In this document: one piece after another, positions 35,631-46,748 of the stretch | Layout: each line of letters opens with the position of its first letter | How positions within the stretch are numbered: the first letter of the stretch is position 1 | NCBI GenBank assembly: GCA_905250115.1 | Contig: CAJNOI010000103.1 | Span: 1 to 64,000 of the forward strand | Origin: Adineta steineri | Taxonomy: Eukaryota > Rotifera > Eurotatoria > Adinetida > Adinetidae | DNA: 64,000 nt | Direction: 5' to 3' | Program-made: the position numbers and the translations under genes | The notes under the pieces: model-generated | Databases searched by the model: none | Told to the model about the DNA's origin: nothing | Seen by the model: only the letters and a program-made list of their open reading frames with translations

Positions 35631-36230
35631 TTATTTCTCAACTGCTGAATCATCAATTGCTTCAATATAATGAACATCATCTATATTACTAGTTAATATA
35701 GCTGCAATTAATGATACTGAAATAAATAATGTTGCACCACAATGAACACCATAAGCCCATTGAAAATGATAAATTTCAAAACGATAACTTAATGGAATAA
35801 AAACTAATATAAAACAATCAATGAGTGTAGCAAATAGAAGTAATAGAATTGTACATAACCAATATCGATGACGAGTTGAAAATGTTTTTCTTACAAATGA
35901 TAGATTTGCTGTTATAACCGATATAAACGATAAAAAAAATGAAACAATTAATAATATAATTGTTAATGGTATTGAGAAAATTTTTGTATCATACAAAAAT
36001 CCATTTTGATGACATTCCATTGTTATTGATGTTATAAAACCATGATTCGAATGGGAACGTTTTTCACAACTATATAATGGACCATAATGACCACGATTTG
36101 TTTGTATCCAAAATGATGTTAAAAATGCAACGAATAAAAATAAACAATGTAAACTTGTTAGAAAAATAATTGCTACTTTAATTGGTGATACAACATAAAT
36201 ACGTTCAAATTTTGCACGCGGTGCATACAT
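35631..36230 (-). CDS. Four-TM claudin/PMP22-like membrane protein, 199 aa
   Basis: Intronless. Four membrane segments: about residues 16-40 (VAIIFLTSLHCLFLFVAFLT), 84-108 (IPLTIILLIVSFFLSFISVI), 122-146 (WLCTILLLLFATLIDCFILV) and 160-182. The first extracellular loop has SFWIQTNRG with cysteines at about 54 and 73, roughly the W-x-C-x-C layout of the claudin/PMP22/clarin group. Such proteins act at cell junctions or as membrane organisers. Which branch of the superfamily it belongs to is not clear. Confidence 0.6.
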   Translation of the reverse strand: MYAPRAKFERIYVVSPIKVAIIFLTSLHCLFLFVAFLTSFWIQTNRGHYGPLYSCEKRSHSNHGFITSITMECHQNGFLYDTKIFSIPLTIILLIVSFFLSFISVITANLSFVRKTFSTRHRYWLCTILLLLFATLIDCFILVFIPLSYRFEIYHFQWAYGVHCGATLFISVSLIAAILTSNIDDVHYIEAIDDSAVEK

Positions 36231-36984
36231 ATCTTCTCTTAATTTGCTCTTCTTGTTGTTTTCTATTGTCTATATAGATGGAAGTGTATATATAGCTTTG
36301 AAAGAATATATTCCATCGATTTATTTCTCGCTTATACTTTGTACACATGAGAAAAACAACGTTTTCTCTGCGCTATATCAAAAAGGAAAGAAAAAAAGAC
36401 AGCAAACATCCGTCATTTTCAGTATTTGTATGATCTATATGCTTCATAGACCAAATCATATTGCTCAAGATATAACTATATAGAGATGCTGCTCGACATG
36501 AGAAAACAAGGACATAGATGGTATATAACATACAAGACTATTGATAATGCCTATCGTTAACAAAACAGGTGTAGGTCGATTGCTATCATAGTTGTTATAA
36601 TAGACTTTGCGTGATAAATATAGATCAAGGACAATATCAATATATTTCATTTGGTCGTATATTATAGTTATATATATGTGTGTACTTTTTTTGTCATTAA
36701 CAAAGAAAACTCTTTAAATAGATGAATAAACGATAGATAATAAGAATAATATTGTTAAAATAGATAACAATGGTACACTTTCTATTGTTTACGTTTGAAA
36801 TGACTGACAAAAAAAAAAGAAAGCAAACATATTGTTAGTTCGTGTAATACTCAACATAGATAATGCAAGCAAATAAAAATCTTTTGTTTTCTTATCATAT
36901 AATTTAACTTACTGATGTTATTATTGCTTTTAAAATATTATTCAACGAAAAAAAAAAAACTAAAAGTTGGAAGTTGCTAGCAAT
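36231..36984. other. Divergent promoter region
   Basis: About 750 bases between the starts of two divergent genes. No gene seen. Confidence 0.5.
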
Positions 36985-39073
36985 ATGCGACAAATGCAAT
37001 TATATTTAGTAATATTTAATTTAGTATTGATACCATTTATTTATACACAAACACCCGTAGATCCACAATTATGTCCTGAAGGTGCTACTTCTCCTACTCT
37101 CGATCCATACTGGCATGCAATTCCATCACGATTTGAAATTATGACAGAATTAGTATTAAATACTGGAGTCGTAGACGTTTCACAAGCTTTCTCATCACAA
37201 CGCGATGCAATTATAACAAATTCACCACAGGGTTAATATTTATATTTTGTTTTTATATATTGTAACAAACTTTTATGTTTATTCTTTATATTTAGGAACA
37301 GTTCAATCTTATTGGAATTTTGATACTAATGAACAATTTGAGGTTTTAACTAATAATAGTAATCCATTACAAATACCAAAATGTGTTCGACAAGTCATTG
37401 ACACAACATCAGAAACTACTGTTTATCAATCAAATACACTTATGCTTAAACCATCAGCATTATTAGGTTTTGATGGTCGTAATCAGATAAATCCATTATG
37501 GGGTATTCAGTACGATGGTGATGAAGATTTACGTGGTATTCCTACTAACAGATTTAAATCATGTTTTTATCTTAATGATATCAAAGCTACTGTATCAGCA
37601 ATATATTATATATCCAATGTAAAAAAATTTCAATCTTATTTACCAGCAAATCAAAGTATTATATTACAAATCGATGTACGAGTTAAGAATTATCTTAGTA
37701 AAATGAATTCGTATACATATAATGTCTTTCGTTATATACCAAATCCAAATAGTCGACAAGAACGACAAGCATTAGAAACTCCAGCAGGTGTATTTTGTCC
37801 AAATCGAACATCTATATTATCTTTACCTACAGATATTCCAGAACGTATTACTATTAATTCAGAATCTTTTATACCAGAAGTCAATAGTTCAATTTATAGT
37901 TCACATGGACTTTTTGATAATGAATTTCAATTTACTCGTTTGGATCTTTGGTATCCTGATCCATTCGGTGGACCAACTTGGTCACATTTTACTGAAATAC
38001 ATGATTTTGCAACTGGTCTTGCCTATAATTATAATCATACAACACGTCAATGTATGGTTAATGATATAAATACTTTTTTTGGTGATGCTGAATCTGTTGA
38101 AGGACAACCAAATTTAGTACAAATGGGTTCTCCACAACATTTAATTGTTATGGATGATATTACAAATCATTATACGGGTGAAAAACGATGTCGTGATCGT
38201 GTTTGGTGTCATGTATGGATTGGTGAAAAAAAATACCCAAATAATACAGTACAACATCAAGAATGGTACTGGGCATCGACTTTTAATGGTGAACCTTTAC
38301 AGCGTATGATTCCAATGAAAATGATTTGGAAAACTTATGTTAATGATGTTTTGACAAATGCAGTCGAAAGTAGTAAGTATAAATTCAATTTATACCACAA
38401 ATATATATATATTTTCTAATTTAAAGCCATGTTTAATTATCGTCGCAATCCAAATACAATTTTTGAAATCGATTTTGCTCTAGCTGATTGCTATAGAGCT
38501 TTAGGTCCAGATCGTAAGAAGAAAATTTATGAATTTACATTTGATTAATTTTTGTGTTTTCTTCTAGAAAAATTCAATCTTGCTGTTTTATCTTTTAAAA
38601 TTGGAAATGATAAAAAATATCCTGTATTTGAAAATATAAACTATTTACGTCTTCATATATTTGAAACATTAATGTATGCATTACATATACGTCCAATTCG
38701 TATATCAAATCTTATTGTTGATCAAGATGATAGTAATGAAAATATTCTAGTTACATTTACTTTACTTGATGCTCCACCACGAACAGGACCTGTCGAAGTA
38801 CCACTAAAAGAAACATCATTAGATACATTAATTGAACGTCTTAATTCAGCTATTGATTCTAATTCTCTTACTTTTCGTGCAAGAACTAGTACAAAACAAA
38901 TTATTTTACGTGCACGTATCAGTTCATTAAATATTCAACATCAAAGTACACAAGAAAAAGTAAGAAGTACAGGTCCAAAAATTACTGGACTTTGGATTGG
39001 ATTTATTATTGTTGGAGTACTTGTTGGTGGAGTGGGTGGATTTTTTTTATTAGCAAAAATGGCAACATCATAA
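36985..39073 (+). CDS. Type I membrane protein, metazoan LolA-like group, 638 aa
   Basis: Exons 36985-37231, 37296-38372, 38427-38513 and 38568-39073 join in phase 1 each time. The start ATG at 36985 opens a signal peptide (MQLYLVIFNLVLIPFIYTQ). A large lumenal or extracellular region follows with several N-glycosylation sequons and a FYLNDIKATVSAIYYI stretch. One C-terminal membrane helix (WIGFIIVGVLVGGVGGFFLL) precedes a six-residue tail. The layout and fragments recall the invertebrate membrane proteins annotated with LolA-like domains, whose function is not known. I am confident of topology and exon structure, less so of the family. Confidence 0.7.
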
Positions 39074-41949
39074 AATTGACAACAATAATTCTGTATAATT
39101 GAAATTTTTTAAATAAATTATTTTTTGAGAAAATGAATGTATCAAATTCTATGCAAGATATTTCTCTATCGTTCGTTTGATGATCCAAACGTCTTTATCT
39201 TGTTCTTGTTAACAAAAACAAATAATAGCTGTATATTTTGCTAATCAAAAGTGATCCATTGGCTTTTTTTTAGATAAGTATCAATCTTATCAGTTTACAT
39301 AGTTTAGTAAATACCTCTTTTTGTAGTATTCTATTACGATGATGCAATAGATTATTATTTTAGATAATGTTAAAAATACTCGATTTCTTTGTTTTAACTT
39401 GTTCTAAAAATATATGAAGGCATGCAACTACTTATGAACGAACTCATTTTTCTCTGTCAATATTTATCGTTAAAGAACTATTATTTTAAATTTTTCTGTC
39501 AATCATCATTGTCTATCTCTCGACAATTGAACAACAGCCGTTATTTATATGATTTAAATAATAAGAGAAAAAAAAGAAAAAACGAAATTATTCCCTTGTT
39601 GTTCATACTAGGTATTTACTCTTGATTATAAATAGAATAATAATAATGATCAATGCTGTCGATTTTCCTTTAATCAATTGTTTATTGCCTTTTCTTGCTC
39701 AGCTAAGCACATGTACATTTATACTACGTATATCATTGTATCCGACTGTTAAAAGATAAATCATTGTAATGTATCGAAAAAAATAGGGGCATAAAAGATA
39801 CAAAATATAAACAGAACATAGAATAGCAGCAATACAACATGGTTTCAATTGTAATCTTTATTGTCGTTATTTTTCCGGCTGTCACATTGATTTCACATTG
39901 ATGTGTTCGAAATATGGTGTAAGATTGTCTTTGTCTATTGAGATTTGTTGTTATCATTGATGAGAATGTCTTTTCTTATATGACAGACAGCATAAGCATA
40001 GAACAAATCGATATATATATATTTATATTTATTAAAATAAAATAAGATGTTTAGTGAGTGATTAATTGATGAAACAACAGAAAATTCATAAAGACAGAAT
40101 TGGCAACTATGTATATGTAAGATTTCTCATTATTGTTGTTGTCAGTTATTATCATATAGAAATATAATCAAAAAGAGAGAGAGACAAAAATCTTTGTTTG
40201 TTCATAAATGATCGATTATTAAGTGTAAATAACTATCAATCAACATTTTTTTCAAAGAAATATGTTGTCAAATTACTATCAGATAGTTAACACTTTTGTT
40301 TGCTATTTCAAGCATTAACTATTTTGTTATGTTATTATCAAATATTGATCTTCAAATTGATAAATTATTCTCTATAATGAAATCAAGCGCATATCTATAA
40401 GCAAAAATACTCTAATAAATGTATTTTTATGTTGATAATAATCTTAATATATAAATTTATTGACGTATACTGAATAACTCTCAATAAAAGAAATTTATTT
40501 TTTACATATATTAAAAATAATAAGTGTATCATTACCGAATCAATATGTAATAGATATGAATATATAAAATATTTCCGTTCTCGAGTCACACAAATCAAAC
40601 ATTGTTACTAACTATTAAAATGTGCTTAGGTCTTGATACTCAAAAAAAAAAAAGATTTTTCTCTCTCTCTCACTCTCTCTCTCTCCTATTTATCGTTTTC
40701 TTTCTTTTATTTCTTCTTTACATTTGAAGTAGAATAATGCAGTCCTTGTTGGTATTATCAAATTAGATCAAGTTACGAGATGAAAGCTGTCAGCATGAAG
40801 AACACAAACCAAAATGATTATTTTTTTGTTAGATCGGTGAGTTTATCTTATCGAAAGAAGTGTCTGTTAATATATATACATGATTACGTATCTTTTCTAT
40901 TACGTTAACACTTACATCATTGATGATTGTATGATGTTCACACTATTTCCGGGTACAAAAAAAAAATATTTTCTGTTTATAGAATAATGAATGAGGTGTC
41001 GATATGCCTGTTGACAGACAAAGACATATCTTTTAACGTGCAATCTCAGATAATTGTATATTGATAGGCTTTTAAGTGTACCGAAAGGGTAAAAAGCAAA
41101 ACAGACATGTATTATAAACAAGTCAAAAGTCATAGAAATACTAGTTATCGGATGAAAAAGGAATCAATTCTTGAAAACATTATAATAGTATAAGAGTATA
41201 GCCAATTGTATTTACTAGAGGTTTCTGTCATTTACTAAAGAAATATTTGTGCAAAAAAAAAAGGATTAGTAACGGAAGATCTGTTTGAGTAAATATCACC
41301 AAGAAGAAAAAAATAATTACCAAAAAAATATTCGTCTGGTCTTAATGGCATTCGGAAAGCGAGAAAATCTTTCTACTTTTCTCTCTTTCTTTTGTTCTTA
41401 TCGATTGCATAGTGAAATAGACAGTTTCATATATAATTAGATGATGACAACGATTGATTTATCAGTCTTCATAGTTGAATATCGATTTCTTTTCTCTTCT
41501 TTTCCTTCAAGTGTACTACTTTCCGTAATATTTATTCAATCAAAACATCTTATCATCGTTATTATAGTGAATGATAATTTTATGAAGAAGAAGAAGAAGA
41601 AAGTGAGAAAAAAAAAACATTATCTTAATGCAATAATAAAATATCTATTATGATATTAATACTCTATTGTCATATATATTTTTTTAAGAGATAGACATAT
41701 TTTCTTATCTATATTTGTAAATTGATTTGATGTAGTTTTTACCAAAATATTCGAAAACAATATAGACAAGATGTGATTATGTTGTCTTGTTCATCTAAAT
41801 GCAAATATGAGTTTTCTTCTTTTCTCTTATTCTTTCCTACATACTTCTTTATTTCTAACAATGTATATAAATATTCTTAGAATTCCTCTTAAATAATAAT
41901 CAATTAATTCTGAACCAAAAGAGAGTATTTATTATTCATTTTATTTTAG
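39074..41949. other. Long AT-rich intergenic region
   Basis: 2.9 kb without a supportable gene. Microsatellites include a (TC)n tract near 40660-40687 and a GAA tract near 41585-41602. The final bases before the receptor start are TTATTTTAG, an acceptor-like sequence directly before the ATG, suggesting a 5' untranslated exon somewhere upstream. Confidence 0.5.
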
Positions 41950-44509
41950 ATGTCTGAACATAATTCCTGTTTCTTGTATAATAATTGTACATCAGATATA
42001 GGTTCTTCAGGTACATTGTATAAAACAATTCTTATTATAGTTGGTGGGTCAATTTTATCTTTCTTAACAACAGTTGGTAATTTACTTGTTTTAATATCAT
42101 TTCGTATTAATAAACAATTACGTACCGTAACAAATTATTTTTTATTATCACTTGCTATTGCTGATTTTACAATTGGATGTTTTTCTATGCCAATATTTTT
42201 TACATTTTTTGAACAAGATCGTTGGCCATTTGATCAATTTTTATGTGAAGTATGGCTTAGTGTAGATTATACAATGTCAAATGCATCAGTTGCTAATCTT
42301 TTACTTATATGTTTTGATCGATATTTTTCTATTACAAGACCATTAACATATCGATCAAAGCGAACACCAAAACGTGTATCACTTATGATTGGCTGTGGAT
42401 GGGCTATATCATGTCTTATATGGACACCGGTAACTAAAATAAAAATAAATAAATAAAAAAAAAAAGGAATTTTGTTTTGTAGTGGATTTGGGCTTGGCCA
42501 TTATTCGATAAAAGTTTACCACCAGGTGAATGTCGATTACCATTTGCTTCAAAAGCTACAGGCAAGAAAAATCATTTATTCAAATGATTAACAATACATA
42601 TATGTTTGTTTTTATAGTGGCAATTCCAACAGCAATTGCTGCTTTTTATTTACCCGTTACATTAATGTGTTTACTTTATTTTCGTATTTATCGTGAAACA
42701 GTTAAACGTCGTAAAGAATTACATCTTTTACAAGCTCAACATCATAGTTCAATATCACAAACAATAACACCAACAAATTCCAATCCAAATGGTGGTGGTT
42801 TAACAAAAAATTTAAGTATTATTGGAACAACATCAGGTATTGAACAAGATGAAAGTATATCAACAGATTCAAATCGATCTCATGGAAGAATTTTATCAAT
42901 ACAAAATTCCACAAATAAAAATTTAATTTTATCAAATACTAAAAAACAAAATAAATTTATTCATACTTTTAATAATAATTGTTGTTTTTGTTGGAAGAGG
43001 TAATTGTTTTTAAAGTTATTTATATGCATACATATGATTATATTATAGAATATCATAAATATTTTCTTGTAGTAATATTTATTTGACATGTGCGTGTGTG
43101 CATTGGACAGGAAATGACGACAGAATATAGAATGACATCCTCTCAAATAAGCTTTCGAAAACACATAGTTTCAATAGAAACTTAAATATATATATATACT
43201 CGCGTGCATATATAGACAAGAGAATAGAAATAGGATTGTTTATAGTCAACAATTTAAAATATATAATTTATAAAGTATTCATTCTTTTGTAAGTAAATAT
43301 TTAGTTTTTTTTTGTTGAAATTCTAATAAATTAATTTGGTATTAATTATTTGTCTATAACTAAGAAATTGTAATGGTACACAATCCGAACAAACTAAAGA
43401 TGATGATGATGAATCTTCAAGTGAAATTCGCCCTGTAATATCTCCAACTATCGATCAAAATTTAACTGATTCTTATTCGATATCAAATAATAACGGTAAA
43501 ATATGTTTTTATTAATGATAAATCAAATGTTATTGCTCATATATTAGAACAAATAAAAGTAATTCCAGCTACTGATCCATGGATTCGTCGATGTGATCAA
43601 CCATTATCAACAGAATCTATTAGTGATCAAGAACAACAACAACAACAAAAATCAACACAATATGAAACTCATCCATGTTATCATTCATTATCATCAACAT
43701 CCGAAGATTGTCTTTCTCAACAACAGCAACAACAACAACAAAATCGTCAATTAATTAACACTATTGATAAAGATATTGAATATGTTGAATCAAGATTACG
43801 TGGTCAAACAACAGTATCACTTCCAACTCCTCATCCAACAAATTATACTCACAATAATAGTTGGCGACGATCATCTAGTCGTAATTATATAAATGTCGTA
43901 CCATCTTTATCATTGAATGATCAACAACCAGCACGCCATCTCAATGAAAAATATACAATTATTAGTAATAAACAATCATCAAATGGAGCACTTGGATCTA
44001 ATAAATCGTCAACAACACCAAAATCTCAAACAAATGAAAGTGTTAAAACAGTTAAAAGACGTATAGAAAAAATAAAAGATCAAAAAGCTGCTAAAACATT
44101 AAGGTTAAAAGCAATTTTTTTTTATTTTTCTATCCTACGTTTCTTCTTTTATAGTGCTATTTTAATTGCTTTTATTGTAACATGGCTGCCTTATAATACA
44201 AATATAATTATATCAACTATAAAACCAGATATATTCTCACATGGTTTTCCAATGTATTGGGAACGTTTTGGTTATATGTTATGTTATGTTAATTCAACCA
44301 TAAAGTAAAGAATTTTTAAAGTTTTATCTTGTGTTTTATTAAAATACTTTTAATTTAGCCCAATGCTATATGCTTTATGTAATGGAACATTTCGACGAAC
44401 ATTTGCTAGTATACTTCGTTGTCAATGTCATCGACGTCATACAATAAAATATTTACAAAAATCTTATCGTTTTCAAGCAAACAAAAATATTAATAACAAT
44501 AATTTTTAA
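41950..44509 (+). CDS. Muscarinic-type acetylcholine receptor (class A GPCR), 642 aa
   Basis: Exons: 41950-42429, 42483-42561, 42618-42999, 43365-43495, 43548-44103, 44155-44304, 44359-44509. TM1-TM4 lie in exon 1: [15 protein letters not shown] (TM2), then [20 protein letters not shown], the DRY motif in the exact muscarinic context. TM5 is [21 protein letters not shown] third intracellular loop of about 300 residues, with poly-Q and Ser/Asn-rich stretches, is typical of muscarinic receptors. TM6 is [13 protein letters not shown], and TM7 is [20 protein letters not shown] with NPxLY. It should bind acetylcholine and couple to G proteins at the neuronal or muscle membrane. The second intron starts with GC (AG|GCAAG), a GC-AG intron. 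Confidence 0.93.
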
Positions 44510-45334
44510 TTAAATATTTTCCTCTGGTTTTAATGTTTGCAGTTGTTAATTTCTATGTAAATAATAATAATAAATTGATCAAAATATAAGAAGATATTAA
44601 CAATGTTCAATTTATATCATTTTTAATTGTGAAAATTAAATTAATAAATTTATTTAAAAAAAATCTTAGATAAAGTTAGTTTTTTTTCTCAAAAAATTTG
44701 ATTATATAATTAGCTAAATGGCAAATATAATTATGAAGTTTGCAGCCAATATCATCTGTCTATGCCCTTTGTATTATTTAGGTTAAAACATGATAGATGT
44801 TCTTTTGCTTTAGAAAAAAAGTAATTGGCCTTCGATGGTTAATATGCAATACTGTTGATTATGATCAGCAAAACAAGGTTAAGATACTCTTGATTTTCCA
44901 GATTCCCACACATATGTATTAATACAGGACGAGAAGTCCTTAAGGCTGACAAGGCTAAATTTAGTGTGTATGTTCTTAAAAGTCAATCCATAATAATATA
45001 TTGGATAAACGATTTCATATTAAGAATAAACTGAAAATTTGGTTATTGTGACAATACATATTATCATAAATGTTAGGTAAAAGAGTGTTTGATGATACTA
45101 TCGAGTCTAGACTGTGATAAAATAGAGAAATATATCCTATAATTCTTTTTATAAATCATACGTTTTTCATTTATTTGCAGAGAATCTTTGTTAAAGAAAA
45201 TCAATTAATCAAAAATTATATATGTTGATATAAAAGTGGAATTTTTTTTTTCGGTAAAATAACTGGACAAAAAAATAATAACAGAAATATAAAAAAATAT
45301 TTCGTATGACATAGAAGTTAGATGAATTTTTCTA
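44510..45334. other. AT-rich intergenic between convergent genes
   Basis: No gene seen. It holds the 3' end of the receptor gene (+) and the outer 3' region of SELENOF (-). Confidence 0.5.
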
Positions 45335-45440
45335 AAAATTGTTAAAATATATTCGTTTTAACGATCACGAAAATCACGCCTTGTTAGGTTTAGTGTTTTT
45401 CGTTCATTTGAAATAAGAAAATAAAACGAACATATTTCAA
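45335..45440 (-). promoter_or_regulatory. SECIS element in the SELENOF 3' UTR
   Basis: Read on the minus strand, ATGA (45407..45404) is followed by ACGAAAAACAC, then TAAACC, and then GTGATTTTCGT and GA (45366..45365). ACGAAAAACAC pairs with GTGATTTTCGT over 10 of 11 positions. The ATGA/TGAT pair gives the U.U, G.A, A.G quartet, and AAA starts the apical loop about 12 nt after the quartet, as SECIS elements require. A lower stem TTCGTTTTA/TAAAACGAA lies outside the core. It begins about 114 nt after the SELENOF stop codon. Confidence 0.82.
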
Positions 45441-45520
45441 TACATATTTTTAAGAAAGAAATACATTTAACAAATATGAGAGACGAATCATTTAATTATA
45501 TTGATATGATGAGCAACTAT

Positions 45521-46109
45521 TTAATGAGATAAATTTTCTTCGAGGAAGGCTGTTAATGTATCCGTATCCCATTTTTCAATGCCCATTGATTCAACTTGTT
45601 CATCGCGATCATTGAATAGATTTAATATTGGATCGGCACCACGAACATATTGGACACTGAACGATGGAAATCGAGCTGGGCGATCACCTTTAATGAACGC
45701 CGCAATTTGGGCATAGCGCCCTAATTTTCAGGAACATACTTGAAGTACAGCTCGATGATATTTCTAAGAAAAAAAATATTTTTTAAGTGTATTAAAAAAA
45801 TATCTTTTCATACTGTTTTTCCTTCTCCTTCATCTTGATCAGCATCATCGTGTGTACAACATTGTCGACATGAACCTTCTAATTCACCCAATTTAAATTG
45901 TTTTAAATCATTACAACTTGAGCACATTAAATTATTTGATGCAAAACCAATGTCAGAACATTGATTTGGTGATAAAGAGTCAGACGCTGCAATAACCTAT
46001 AAATTATTTTATGCATATTAAATTATAATATAATTGAAAATATATATATACATACAATACATGCAAGAAATTGGCTTAGAAAAGCCGCTAGAAAATCGGC
46101 AGTACGCAT
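45521..46109 (-). CDS. SELENOF: Selenoprotein F (Sep15), 159 aa with in-frame TGA = Sec
   Basis: Exons 46109..46056, 45996..45814 and 45763..45521, all phase 0. A signal peptide (MRTADFLAAFLSQFLACIV) leads to NQCSDIGFASNNLMCSSCND and a C-R-Q-C-C segment, the Cys-rich UGGT-binding region. The thioredoxin-like part reads AVLQVCS-Sec-KLGRYAQIAA, with TGA at 45730..45728 where vertebrate Sep15 has CGU-KLGRFPQVQA. SVQYVRGADPILNLF and IEKWDTDTLTAFLEENL close the domain. Length and order match the family (about 165 aa). SELENOF resides in the ER and works with UGGT in glycoprotein quality control. The redox motif is C-S-U instead of C-G-U. An ORF finder would break the gene at the TGA. The SECIS element follows downstream. 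Confidence 0.92.
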
Positions 46110-46748
46110 ATTACAATCTATAAAATAAGAAATTAATTACTAGGGAAAATTTCAGTAAATTTTCATGTCAATAAAAAAATACTCTCGTCAAAATATCGTA
46201 CACTTCTGATATATTTAGCAATGCATTACTATTTCAAATAAATAAACAGGTCACAGCTGCTATATAATAATATCTATTTCAACAAGAAAAAGAGAAAGAA
46301 TCAGTCATTCTTCCTTAGTGAAAACCAAAAAAAAAATATTAGATTCATCTACTATTATGTTTTGTCAATTACAATCATCGTACTAATAAAAACGATTGAT
46401 TAATTTAAGTCTTATTTCTTCTTAATTTTACCAATAACACATATATATATACACAAAAACAACCCAAAAGAAAACAATACAATAGCCAATTGTTTCTGGA
46501 AATTAAGCAAAATGGAATAATAAAAATAGACAATATATGTTATTCTTCAATGGATACAGATGTTTTTTTAAGATTCGATCATACGACATCCTGTACCTTT
46601 TTGTCGCTTACTTGCCTCCATTTCATCCAATTAAATCGCAGTTATGACGTTTCAGGCATGAGATTGGATAGAATATATAACCTTTCCTTGAGCAGAGGAA
46701 TTTTATGTCAAAAATGAATCATTCTAAATAAATATTTCAAACTTAACA
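46110..46748. promoter_or_regulatory. Head-to-head promoter region, SELENOF / cortactin
   Basis: 639 bases separate the two divergent start codons, so both promoters must lie here or overlap. No clear core motif was identified; a short (TA)n tract is near 46440. Confidence 0.45.

Noticed and set aside
43600-43745. CAA-rich tracts as an expanded microsatellite of interest
   Set aside because: They are in-frame poly-Q in the third intracellular loop of the receptor, common in such loops.
46490-46717. 75-residue plus-strand ORF upstream of cortactin
   Set aside because: There is no domain or splice link, and it lies in the shared promoter region; most likely chance.
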